Assembly (NCBI GenBank): GCA_018894595.1
Contig: JAHIPN010000228.1
Span: 1 to 13,366 of the forward strand
Source: a bacterium
GTDB taxonomy: Bacteria; Atribacterota; JS1; SB-45; 34-128
Length of the DNA: 13,366 nt
Direction: 5' to 3'
Position 1 is the first letter of the stretch, and each line of letters begins with the position of its first letter. A program made the position numbers and the translations under genes. This document shows, piece by piece, positions 7,107-13,366 of this stretch. The notes below the pieces were generated by a model. That model ran no database searches and was not told the DNA's origin. It saw nothing but the letters and a program-made list of their open reading frames with translations.

Positions 7107-7988
7107 TTAATAATAATCAACATTTTTCCCTAACCATCTAAACTGAATAACAGCAAGAAGAGAAAGTGCGAAAAACATGACAACTGACATTGATGAAGCA
7201 AGTCCCAGGTTATAACTTTTAAAAGCTGTCTCGTAAACAAGATAGGCAACAGTAATTGTTGAAAAATCAGGACCACCCTGAGTCATAATATAAATATTCG
7301 AAAACGTCTGGAAATTGGCCACTGTTCCCATAACTAACACATATAAAATGGCAGGTTTCAAGAGAGGAAGCGTAATTTTATAAAAGATACTCCATGAATT
7401 TGCTCCTTCTAACTCTGCTGCTTCAAAATAATACTCCGGAATTGAGGACATGGCTGCTGAAAGCAAAACAATGGTAGATCCTCCTCCCATAATAACCTGC
7501 ATCAAAATTAATGAAGGCATAGCTGTCGCTTTATTCCCCAGCCATACAACCGGGTTAATACCTAAAGACCTTACAAAATAATCTAATAAGCCGAAGCTGG
7601 GATTAAAAATCCATAACCATATCATGGCAATTATTACCGTTGAAGAAACATGCGGTATATAAAAGATTGTTTTATAAAAAGTTCTGATGCTTTTATGAAA
7701 CGGATAAATTAATACTGTGACCAATAGAGCTTTTGCCAACCAAAGCGGAACCACTCCAAAAGTATAAAAAAATGTATTTTTCAAGGCCTTTAAAAAAAGC
7801 CAATTAGTAAAAATTTCCTTATAATTACCAAGCCCGATAAATGTCTTGGAAAAAACATTATAATCAAATAAACTTAAATATATACCCCATACTACAGGAA
7901 TTAAAAAAAATATTAAAAAAGGAACAAAGTGCGGCAGAACAAATAGATATCCCCAGCGTTCTTTCCAAATTATTTTAGATAATTTCAT
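7107..7988 (-). CDS. carbohydrate ABC transporter permease, MalF/UgpA type
   Basis: The first membrane subunit of the CUT1 importer has 293 residues and six predicted helices, starting with a hydrophobic stretch near residues 12-42 (LFVLPHFVPFLIFFLIPVVW). The EAA loop reads EYYFEAAELEGANSWSIFYKITLP. The segment IYIMTQGGP before the last helices is the conserved signature of UgpA/LacF-like permeases. The ATG at 7988 has GGAG eight bases upstream. A strong stem-loop separates it from the binding-protein gene, and the second permease follows closely, so the pair should be translated together and form the heterodimeric channel in the inner membrane. Confidence 0.93.
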   Translation of the reverse strand: MKLSKIIWKERWGYLFVLPHFVPFLIFFLIPVVWGIYLSLFDYNVFSKTFIGLGNYKEIFTNWLFLKALKNTFFYTFGVVPLWLAKALLVTVLIYPFHKSIRTFYKTIFYIPHVSSTVIIAMIWLWIFNPSFGLLDYFVRSLGINPVVWLGNKATAMPSLILMQVIMGGGSTIVLLSAAMSSIPEYYFEAAELEGANSWSIFYKITLPLLKPAILYVLVMGTVANFQTFSNIYIMTQGGPDFSTITVAYLVYETAFKSYNLGLASSMSVVMFFALSLLAVIQFRWLGKNVDYY

Positions 7989-8006
7989 ATATTATTTCTC
8001 CGGATA

Positions 8007-8045
8007 TAATAGCGCGAAGGAGCGTTAAATTCCTTCGCGCTATTA
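8007..8045 (-). promoter_or_regulatory. intercistronic stem-loop between binding protein and permease genes
   Basis: Bases 8007-8021 and 8031-8045 form a perfect 15-bp inverted repeat (plus-strand arm TAATAGCGCGAAGGA) around a nine-base loop. In the minus-strand mRNA it begins ten bases after the binding-protein stop. It is GC-richer than its surroundings but is not followed by a U-run, so it is probably not a full terminator. Such hairpins after binding-protein genes commonly stabilise the upstream mRNA or reduce read-through, giving more binding protein than permease. The structure is seen directly; the role is inferred from other ABC operons. Confidence 0.75.
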
Positions 8046-8055
8046 ATTGTTAGTT

Positions 8056-9423
8056 CTACTTGTATTTTTCCAGTATTTTATTAGCTTCTAAAGCAAATCC
8101 AGCCAAAGCCAGCTGGGGCGATTTACTCCCGGAAAATGCAGATTCAAAAGCAGCGCTCAGGAATTTGCTCATTTCAGCATAAGGAAATTCCATAGATCCG
8201 AAAAATGGCATCCCGTAGTTATCCATAATTCGAGAATAGCTGTCAATTTGCTCTTTCATATAAGCATCATCTATATACAATTTTTCATTTACAGATCGCC
8301 TGGCAGTTAAATATTGTAATGATTCCAGTAAAGCAGTATTTTCTTTATTGGTTAAAAAACGAACAAATTCGGTAACCATTTTTTTCTTTTCCGGATCCCC
8401 TTGTTTAAACATTATAAAACCACTGGCTGTAGCATAGGCAACCGGATCCTTACCTTTTAAATGCGGGAAAGGAGCTACAACAGGATAAAACTGCTCTGCA
8501 ATTTTTCCCTCTTTTAGGTATCTTTTTATTCTTCCGATCTCGTAAGGGCCTCCAAAGCCCATGCTTGTCCGATGGGAATGAAAGTTTCCGATTACATCGT
8601 ATACACCCATTGCCTCAATGCCTGCAGGAGCTACTTTGTATTTTCCTACCAGATCAATCAAAAATTGTAGACCGGCAGCTGCCTCTTTGGAATTCATTAT
8701 CACCTTGGATTCGTCTTCATTGGTTAATTCTCCACCCATGGCATATACAAAGTTTAGAATATTGTGTGTATCCTTGGCTCCAAAACTAATGGCATAATGG
8801 TCAATATTTCCGTCGTTATCAGTATCCCAGGTTAATTTTTTGCAGACTTCGATAAATTCTTCCATTGTCCAGCCATTTTTTACAATGCTTTTCCAATCAA
8901 TCCCGGCTTTTTCAAAATCCGGTGTATATAACAACATTGAAGTTCCCATGCCATTGGTACCGAAGCTCCAGGGCCAAACATAATGCTTACCGTCAACCTT
9001 GCCGACTTCAAGTGCCAATTCATAGTAATCCTGCCAGTCCTCTTTTGTTAGAAGGTCATCAATTGGTTCTAATAATCCTGCTTTAGCCCAACGGCTATCC
9101 CAGACAGGACCCTTAAAAAGATCCGGTTGAGTATTGGTAGCAATTGATGCCGCTATCTTCTGCGGATATTCCTGATTTCCTACCACGACATAATTAACTT
9201 CTACCTCCGGATGTAATTTCATGAATTCTGCGGAAACCCATTTAGGAAAATCCTCGCTTTCAGGAGCCTTATCGGAGGGGAATCCGGGAGGAGCAATTCG
9301 CCAGGGATTTATCCACCAATTTATTGTAACTTTTTTAGCTTCTGCCAAACCCGACACCATAAAAACAATAACTAATATCATTAATAATATACTTATGCCC
9401 TTAATCTTTGTGAATTTTAACAT
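8056..9423 (-). CDS. extracellular sugar-binding protein of a CUT1 ABC importer
   Basis: The product has about 455 residues and belongs to the family 1 (MalE/UgpB-like) solute-binding proteins. A signal peptide is clear: basic KFTKIKG, a hydrophobic core ISILLMILVIVFMVSGL, then AEA before KK, a signal peptidase I site. There is no lipobox cysteine, so the mature protein is likely free in a periplasm rather than lipid-anchored. The mature part starts with VTINWWINPWR, has KLHPEVEVNYV and a DLFKGPVWDSRWAKAG segment typical of the family, a Ca-loop-like DTDNDGNID motif, and GFGGPYEIG and ASGFIMFKQGDPEKKKMV blocks. I use the ATG at 9423; AAAGGAG ends 11 bases before it, and a GTG at 9435 abuts that site and is unlikely. 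Many Trp and Tyr residues suit sugar stacking. The ligand is not readable from sequence; the neighbours suggest GlcNAc-MurNAc or a muropeptide. Confidence 0.93.
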   Translation of the reverse strand: MLKFTKIKGISILLMILVIVFMVSGLAEAKKVTINWWINPWRIAPPGFPSDKAPESEDFPKWVSAEFMKLHPEVEVNYVVVGNQEYPQKIAASIATNTQPDLFKGPVWDSRWAKAGLLEPIDDLLTKEDWQDYYELALEVGKVDGKHYVWPWSFGTNGMGTSMLLYTPDFEKAGIDWKSIVKNGWTMEEFIEVCKKLTWDTDNDGNIDHYAISFGAKDTHNILNFVYAMGGELTNEDESKVIMNSKEAAAGLQFLIDLVGKYKVAPAGIEAMGVYDVIGNFHSHRTSMGFGGPYEIGRIKRYLKEGKIAEQFYPVVAPFPHLKGKDPVAYATASGFIMFKQGDPEKKKMVTEFVRFLTNKENTALLESLQYLTARRSVNEKLYIDDAYMKEQIDSYSRIMDNYGMPFFGSMEFPYAEMSKFLSAAFESAFSGSKSPQLALAGFALEANKILEKYK

Positions 9424-9490
9424 TATACTAAACACTCCTTTTGTGTTAGATTTTAAAAAACTTTATGTATAGAGAACTGCGATGAAATTT

Positions 9491-9518
9491 ATATTAAATC
9501 TGTGCTTTTTGGGCACAA
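9491..9518 (-). promoter_or_regulatory. candidate promoter with overlapping inverted repeat upstream of the importer operon
   Basis: Minus-strand TTGTGC (9518-9513) and TAATAT (9496-9491) are 16 bases apart. An inverted repeat, plus-strand TGTGC (9501-9505) and GCACA (9513-9517) with a seven-base centre, overlaps the proposed -35 region and would be well placed for a repressor such as the neighbouring RpiR-type protein. Initiation would leave a leader of about 60 bases before the binding-protein gene. Both elements are short and only moderately matched, so the assignment is tentative. Confidence 0.3.
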
Positions 9519-9683
9519 TCATAATATATTTTTTTTCTTCACCACCCCCTTAAAGCTAAAATAATCGCCTTCTCGTGACAACGTATCTATCGTTCTGCAT
9601 ACGGCTAATTCGTCAAGCTCTACGAATTTCATAACAACGACTGGCAAGGCTTTAAAGACCAAAGTTGCTCGGAATATATACAT
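9519..9683 (-). CDS. unassigned small ORF of 54 codons in the murQ-importer gap
   Basis: An ATG at 9683-9681 opens a frame that ends with TGA at 9521-9519. The product would be 54 residues, with a hydrophobic N-terminal third (ATLVFKALPVVVM), an acidic middle (FVELDELAV) and a basic end (GVVKKKNIL). I do not recognise it. By hand count its GC is about 38%, higher than the AT-rich flanks, and it fills most of an otherwise empty gap of roughly 300 bases. Against it: the ribosome site is poor (GAAGG only two bases before the ATG), and the length is within chance for open frames. It could be a small real gene, a decayed fragment or a leader region. Confidence 0.3.
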   Translation of the reverse strand: MYIFRATLVFKALPVVVMKFVELDELAVCRTIDTLSREGDYFSFKGVVKKKNIL

Positions 9684-9734
9684 TGCCTTCTTTTAATCCA
9701 ACTCACCGGTTTCTCTAAAAGACTGTGGATATCA

Positions 9735-10646
9735 TCAGTTGCTATTTGAATCAATGATTCTAGTCAGAATTCCTTCCTTTTCTTTCAATAGTTTTATTGC
9801 TTCCTTCAGAGTAACTCCTTTTTGATACATTACAATAGCCGCTTTTATATTATAATCTGCTTTTTTTAAGTATTCCGCTGTTGTTTCATAATTGGCATTG
9901 GTAATTTCCATAAAGATATTTTTAGCCCTCTCTCTTAGCTTATAATTAGAAGGATTAAGAGCAACCATTAAGTTTGAATACACTTTTCCCAGTTTAATCA
10001 TCACTGTAGTTGAAATTGTGTTTAAAATTATTTTCTGGGCTGTCCCTGCTTTCATTCTGGTTGATCCTGTAATTACTTCAGGCCCTACAATAGGGGCTAT
10101 TACTACATCTACTTTTTTATCTAAAAGTGAACCAATAATACAAATAAGCCCAATGGTAAGAGCTCCATGTCTTTTGGCCGCATCTATCGCCCCTAACACA
10201 TAAGGAGTATTCCCGCTGGCAGCTATTCCAATTACGCTATCTAAATCATTTATGCTATATTTTTTTATTGCTTTTGCCCCCATATTAAAATTATCTTCTG
10301 TATCCTCCTGAGCAACAAACATGGCTTTTTCCCCTCCAGCTAAAATCCCTACTACTTTGCCATTTTCAACGCCAAAAGTAGGTCCACACTCTATCGCATC
10401 TAATATCCCCAGTCTACCACTGGTTCCTGCTCCTACATAAAACAGCCGACCTCCTTTTTTCATTCTATCAACAATCATATTAACTGCCTCTTTGATAGCG
10501 GGTATTTCTGTTCTAACAGCCTCGGCCACCTTGGCATCTTCCTGATTAATCAAAGATATTATTTCCTCCGTATCCATCTGATCAATCTTCATGCTAGCAG
10601 AATTTCTTTCTTCAGTGATTCTAGAAATTTTATTATTTAGTGCCAT
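9735..10646 (-). CDS. murQ: N-acetylmuramic acid 6-phosphate etherase
   Basis: MurQ breaks the lactyl ether of MurNAc-6-P to give GlcNAc-6-P and D-lactate in the cytoplasm. The 303-residue length is normal. It has the opening ISRITEERN (residues 7-15), the SIS-domain sugar-phosphate loop GAGTSGRLGILDAIE (72-86), GGE at 104-106, and the family signature GPEVITGSTRMKAGTAQK (188-205). Glu86 and Glu114 correspond by alignment to Glu83 and Glu114 of E. coli MurQ, the proposed catalytic pair. Small departures from the usual sequence are CGPTFGV for CPPTFGV after Glu86 and ICIIGS where SCNPDS-like residues are common. The C-terminal part (about 250-303) is the usual helical UBA-like subdomain. GAGGAG lies five bases before the ATG, and the regulator gene ends 43 bases upstream, forming a regulator-etherase pair as in the murR-murQ arrangement. 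Confidence 0.96.
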   Translation of the reverse strand: MALNNKISRITEERNSASMKIDQMDTEEIISLINQEDAKVAEAVRTEIPAIKEAVNMIVDRMKKGGRLFYVGAGTSGRLGILDAIECGPTFGVENGKVVGILAGGEKAMFVAQEDTEDNFNMGAKAIKKYSINDLDSVIGIAASGNTPYVLGAIDAAKRHGALTIGLICIIGSLLDKKVDVVIAPIVGPEVITGSTRMKAGTAQKIILNTISTTVMIKLGKVYSNLMVALNPSNYKLRERAKNIFMEITNANYETTAEYLKKADYNIKAAIVMYQKGVTLKEAIKLLKEKEGILTRIIDSNSN

Positions 10647-10689
10647 ATTATCTCCTCACTGTTAACTTTTTTATATATTCATAATTTAA

Positions 10690-11562
10690 TTACAATTTGC
10701 TTTCTTGCATAACCAGTCTTGTTTTATTTAAAGCCTCCAGGGTTTTATCGTATTCAGCAACAGCTGCCCCCAAAAACAATACATCGATTACTGCTAATTG
10801 GGCCATTCTCGAAGCTAAAGCACTCCCTCTAAAAGGTGTTTCCTGGGATGAAGTAAGCAAAGTAATATCTGCTAATTTAGTAATAGGGGAACCTAAATTA
10901 GATGTAATAGCAATAATTTTTGCCATTGCGTTCTTAACTATTTTAAGTGACTCAATCAATTCTTTAGTCCTCCCCGAATCAGATATGGCAATTACGACGT
11001 CTTCCTTGGTTAATAAAGCTCCTATTGTCTTCTGCCTATGATTATCTGTTAAAGCCTCAGATATATAATTAATCCTTTTAAATTTCAAATCTGCATCTTC
11101 TGCTACAATTCCCGAAGCCCCAAAACCAAAGAAATATAACCTGCGAGCTTTTAAAATCATTTCAATACTGGTTTTAACATCAGTATTTTGTAGTAATTCT
11201 TTTGTATTGTTTAATGATTGATTATAAATTTGAAAGATTTTTTTAATGATGATATCAATGTCGTCATTGGCCTCAATTTCGCCATAAATATGCTCTCTGT
11301 AGTCTTTTTCTCCAGCTTGTGCCAAAATAATTTTTAGCTCCTGGTAACCTGAATAACCAATATGTTGACAAAATTTAACTACTGTAGCCTCGCTTACTCC
11401 CGCGTTCTCGGCCATTTTTGTAATAGAAAGATGAATAACTTCATTAATATTGTCTAATATATAATCAGCTACTCTTCTTTCCGCTGGTTTTAAAGAAGTA
11501 AGCTGGCTTTTAATCCTTAAAATACCATTGGGTAAACTGTCTTTCCCCTGTATTTGTATCAT
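10690..11562 (-). CDS. murR: RpiR/MurR-family transcriptional regulator (HTH plus SIS domain)
   Basis: The 290-residue protein has an N-terminal helix-turn-helix domain with KPAERRVADYIL (25-36) and SITKMAENAGVSEATVVKFCQHIGYSGYQELK (46-77), the hallmark of the RpiR family. A SIS sugar-phosphate-binding domain follows, from about 130 to 265, with FFGFGASGIVAEDADLKFKRI and AISDSGRTKELIE. E. coli MurR of this family represses murQP and is relieved by MurNAc-6-P; position directly before murQ supports the same ligand here. An in-frame TAA lies 18 bases before the ATG at 11562, so the start cannot be much earlier. The ribosome site is AAGGA twelve bases before it, with a second purine run abutting the ATG. 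The symbol is by context; the ligand is inferred. Confidence 0.9.
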   Translation of the reverse strand: MIQIQGKDSLPNGILRIKSQLTSLKPAERRVADYILDNINEVIHLSITKMAENAGVSEATVVKFCQHIGYSGYQELKIILAQAGEKDYREHIYGEIEANDDIDIIIKKIFQIYNQSLNNTKELLQNTDVKTSIEMILKARRLYFFGFGASGIVAEDADLKFKRINYISEALTDNHRQKTIGALLTKEDVVIAISDSGRTKELIESLKIVKNAMAKIIAITSNLGSPITKLADITLLTSSQETPFRGSALASRMAQLAVIDVLFLGAAVAEYDKTLEALNKTRLVMQESKL

Positions 11563-11606
11563 CCTTCTTTCACATCCTTAATTTATTTTTACCTTCTTTT
11601 TTTATT

Positions 11607-11636
11607 ATTATAATTTATAATATCACATAAAAGTAA
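11607..11636 (-). promoter_or_regulatory. candidate promoter for the murR-murQ transcript
   Basis: In the 298-base AT-rich gap before the regulator, minus-strand TTACTT (11636-11631) and a perfect TATAAT (11612-11607) are 18 bases apart, about 45 bases before the start codon. The TATAAT is good and the -35 poor. The gap has no convincing open frame, and I see no strong intrinsic terminator for the upstream NlpC/P60 gene in it. Confidence 0.4.
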
Positions 11637-11704
11637 AAAAATCTTCTTTTTTTATTTAATTTATAAAAAATATTTATTATTTTTTAATTTAATCTTAATT
11701 TACC

Positions 11705-11719
11705 ATTTTCTAAGAAAAT
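11705..11719. promoter_or_regulatory. 15-base inverted repeat upstream of murR, possible operator
   Basis: ATTTTC (11705-11710) and GAAAAT (11714-11719) are perfect inverted arms with a three-base centre. A second perfect palindrome, CTTTAATTAAAG, lies at 11774-11785. Repeats of this size are typical of dimeric repressor sites, and RpiR-type regulators often control their own operon. Both are AT-rich and lie roughly 95-165 bases before the candidate -10, further than a simple repressor site would need to be, so confidence is low. Confidence 0.25.
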
Positions 11720-11860
11720 TATTATGGTCTTGCAGAGAAATAAAAATTAAGAAGAAAACCGAAATGGTGAACTCTTTAATTAAAGGACTGAAAAATCTAT
11801 ATCAAATCTGGAAAATTTTATTGATAGCAGTCAAATAAGTATTGAGGGTGATATTTCAGA

Positions 11861-13228
11861 TTATTGAATTTGAAATTGACGTGCAGTTGTAAATGCTTCC
11901 AAATAGCTTTTCTTCCCACTCATAAGTAATTGATGTACTTCTGTAATAAAAATCCCATGGACAGTTATTGATTTTATACTTCCATCTTCGTTTTTTATTC
12001 CGTATCCAGCACCGGAATGAATTATATAATAATTATTCCCAACCCTGCCCAAATACATTACTACATGTCCTTTCAAATAGAGGGGATCGCTGGGTTTTAA
12101 CTGATTTAGTATATCCTCTCTATCCCTAATAGAACCGCTAAACTTAATAGATTTTCCGGCTGCTCCTTCCTCCTGCATTTTAGTATAGCAAGGGATATGA
12201 ATATTTATAGTACTGTAAATATTCATAATAGATTGCGCACAATCCCTTCTTCTAAACATACCATTCCATCCATATCTTTCCCCTAATAATTTGAATGCTT
12301 GACGAATTATGTTTCCCCTTGTATAAGAAAGATAACCTTCACAAAGCTCGTTTGAGCGGGCAATTAAGGCTAATTTGAATTGAAGATATCCATCCTCATC
12401 CTTCATAGGTATCTTTACTACATAGCAACCTTCTGCAGATTGGGCATGCAAATTACCAATTGGAATTGATTCTGGAATCTTGTCAAATTCAATTAAAGGA
12501 ATTTTATCCCCCATCTGAAAAAGAATATTAGAAATTTCTTTTATAAAGGGGTTTGGCTCTGTTTCAACCCTACTCTCAGTAACTATTAAGAATTTATCTG
12601 TCTTTAAATAATCAAATACTTCTTTCTTATTCCTTGCTAAAGCAATATTCTCTGCTTTAATCCATCCTTTACATATAATACTTTGAACATAATACCAGTT
12701 TTTGCTTTTACTTTTATGTAAAATTGCTACTGGACTCCCAACAGGTAAGATAGTAAGTTGAAAAAGATTTAGATCGATACTTTCTGGTTTTTCAGCAAAA
12801 ACTATATCAGTGGGGAAAGCCATTACATCTTCTCTTTTTATTAACATTCCCAATTCTACTTGAATTTCATCAGGTATACCATCAAAATTGGCTTGATATA
12901 GAACTTCTTTCTTTACTGTTTCTGGAATTTCATTACCAGAGATATCATAACAGGGCTTTATAGGAAATACGTCTTTAGAGGAATAGGTCTTCATGCTATT
13001 TAATAATTTTTCTTTAGTTATCTTTTTAGGATATTTTTCTAAATCATACAACCATTCTTCAAATCCTTTAGACTTCATCTGCCTTAATGATTCTTTATTT
13101 AACTTATTTATCTCTTCTCTATTTAAAATTAATTCTTCTGCCTCTTTAGTCTGCTCTATCCAGTATTCTGGCTTTAACATAAACTCTTTAACCCGAGGCG
13201 CACACACGGGAAACTGCATTTCATTCAT
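11861..13228 (-). CDS. NlpC/P60-family cysteine peptidase with SH3-like domains (gamma-D-glutamyl-diamino acid endopeptidase type)
   Basis: The 455-residue protein has a helical N-terminal region (about 10-120), SH3-like beta regions (about 120-200, with GSPVAIL and NWYYVQSIICKGWIKAENI, and 200-290), and a C-terminal NlpC/P60 peptidase. Cys330 in RRRDCAQSI is the nucleophile, and His388 in LKGHVVMYLG is the catalytic His; a later HSGAG at 404-408 may supply the third residue. This layout matches the SH3-NlpC/P60 proteins related to B. subtilis YkfC, which cut between gamma-D-Glu and the diamino acid of free stem peptides. There is no signal peptide, supporting a cytoplasmic recycling role. 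The ATG at 13228 has GGGGT eight bases upstream. The preceding gene ends 50 bases before it. DCAQS replaces the more usual DCSG/DCSS after the nucleophile. A secreted wall hydrolase is less likely. Confidence 0.88.
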   Translation of the reverse strand: MNEMQFPVCAPRVKEFMLKPEYWIEQTKEAEELILNREEINKLNKESLRQMKSKGFEEWLYDLEKYPKKITKEKLLNSMKTYSSKDVFPIKPCYDISGNEIPETVKKEVLYQANFDGIPDEIQVELGMLIKREDVMAFPTDIVFAEKPESIDLNLFQLTILPVGSPVAILHKSKSKNWYYVQSIICKGWIKAENIALARNKKEVFDYLKTDKFLIVTESRVETEPNPFIKEISNILFQMGDKIPLIEFDKIPESIPIGNLHAQSAEGCYVVKIPMKDEDGYLQFKLALIARSNELCEGYLSYTRGNIIRQAFKLLGERYGWNGMFRRRDCAQSIMNIYSTINIHIPCYTKMQEEGAAGKSIKFSGSIRDREDILNQLKPSDPLYLKGHVVMYLGRVGNNYYIIHSGAGYGIKNEDGSIKSITVHGIFITEVHQLLMSGKKSYLEAFTTARQFQIQ

Positions 13229-13278
13229 TTTTTTTACCCCAATATATAAAAATTAATATTAAATAAATTTTTAACTAT

Positions 13279-13366
13279 CTACTCTTTAGCAGAAACAGAT
13301 AAAGATTTTAGATAGATATGAGGAAATTTATATTTTCCTTCCATCCATTTCGCTTTATCCCCTAAA
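13279..13366 (-). CDS. 3' end of an unidentified gene, cut by window edge
   Basis: A minus-strand frame enters from the window edge and ends at TAG (13281-13279). Its last 28-29 codons read like protein, including KWMEGKYKFPHIYLK and a final SLSVSAKE, and the other frames there are broken by stops. The NlpC/P60 gene starts 50 bases later in the same direction, so the two are probably in one transcript. The fragment is too short for a family call. Confidence 0.55.
   Translation of the reverse strand, partial: LGDKAKWMEGKYKFPHIYLKSLSVSAKE

Noticed and set aside
8565..9472. Several plus-strand open frames of 73-83 codons across the binding-protein gene
   Set aside because: All are antisense to a complete solute-binding protein and have no initiation signals.
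9722..9739. Imperfect palindrome ACTG-tg-GATATC-at-CAGT at the murQ stop
   Set aside because: It has two mismatched pairs, no loop and no T-run, so neither a terminator nor a clear operator can be argued.
10697..11041. Plus-strand open frame of 114 codons inside the RpiR-type regulator
   Set aside because: It is the reverse shadow of a clear SIS domain and has no ribosome site of its own.
11774..11785. CTTTAATTAAAG as terminator of the NlpC/P60 gene
   Set aside because: A palindrome without a loop and made mostly of A-T pairs would not form a stable terminator, and no U-run follows directly.
1..13366. CRISPR array, tRNA, rRNA, insertion sequence or phage genes
   Set aside because: I saw no regularly spaced repeats, no cloverleaf or rRNA-like segments and no transposase or integrase frames on either strand.

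Overview
Every gene I can support in this window lies on the minus strand, so transcription runs from the high to the low coordinates. The DNA is AT-rich. The genes have Shine-Dalgarno sites of the AGGAGG/AAAGGA type and several non-ATG starts. The enzymes point to an anaerobic, low-GC bacterium. The sugar-binding protein has a cleavable signal peptide but no lipobox cysteine, which fits a diderm cell envelope better than a classical monoderm one. A Halanaerobiales-like or Atribacterota-like organism would fit, but this is a guess from style, not an identification.

The window is a peptidoglycan-recycling (muropeptide salvage) locus. In transcription order it holds: the 3' end of an unrecognised gene (13366-13279); an NlpC/P60 cysteine peptidase with SH3-like regions (13228-11861); an AT-rich gap with a candidate promoter and inverted repeats; an RpiR/MurR-family regulator (11562-10690); MurNAc-6-phosphate etherase MurQ (10646-9735); a gap of about 300 bp with an unassigned 54-codon ORF and a candidate promoter; a CUT1-type sugar ABC importer made of a binding protein (9423-8056), a stem-loop and two permeases (7988-7107 and 7091-6258); an HAD-family phosphatase (6236-5430); a GH3 beta-N-acetylglucosaminidase of NagZ type (5225-3660); an AmiE/beta-lactamase-fold serine hydrolase (3567-2482); a BadF/BcrA-family amino-sugar kinase of MurK type (2468-1521); EtfB (1477-680); an EtfA that stops after its N-terminal domain (662-126); and the first eight codons of a further gene (25-1), whose ribosome-binding site is paired in a stem-loop.

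Read as a pathway: the ABC importer probably brings in GlcNAc-MurNAc sugars or muropeptides. The NlpC/P60 enzyme and AmiE strip the stem peptide, and NagZ splits GlcNAc from MurNAc. The kinase makes the 6-phosphates, and MurQ turns MurNAc-6-P into GlcNAc-6-P plus D-lactate. NagZ, AmiE and the NlpC/P60 enzyme all lack a recognisable signal peptide, so the chemistry looks cytoplasmic. This contrasts with the secreted NagZ and AmiE of Bacillus subtilis. No ATPase for the importer, no NagA and no NagB are in the window, so they must lie elsewhere.

The parts most worth a second look are at the low-coordinate end. An Etf pair follows a pathway that releases D-lactate, which suggests an Etf-linked lactate dehydrogenase module. 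EtfA, however, lacks its FAD-binding C-terminal domain, and directly behind it an inverted repeat masks the Shine-Dalgarno site of the next gene.
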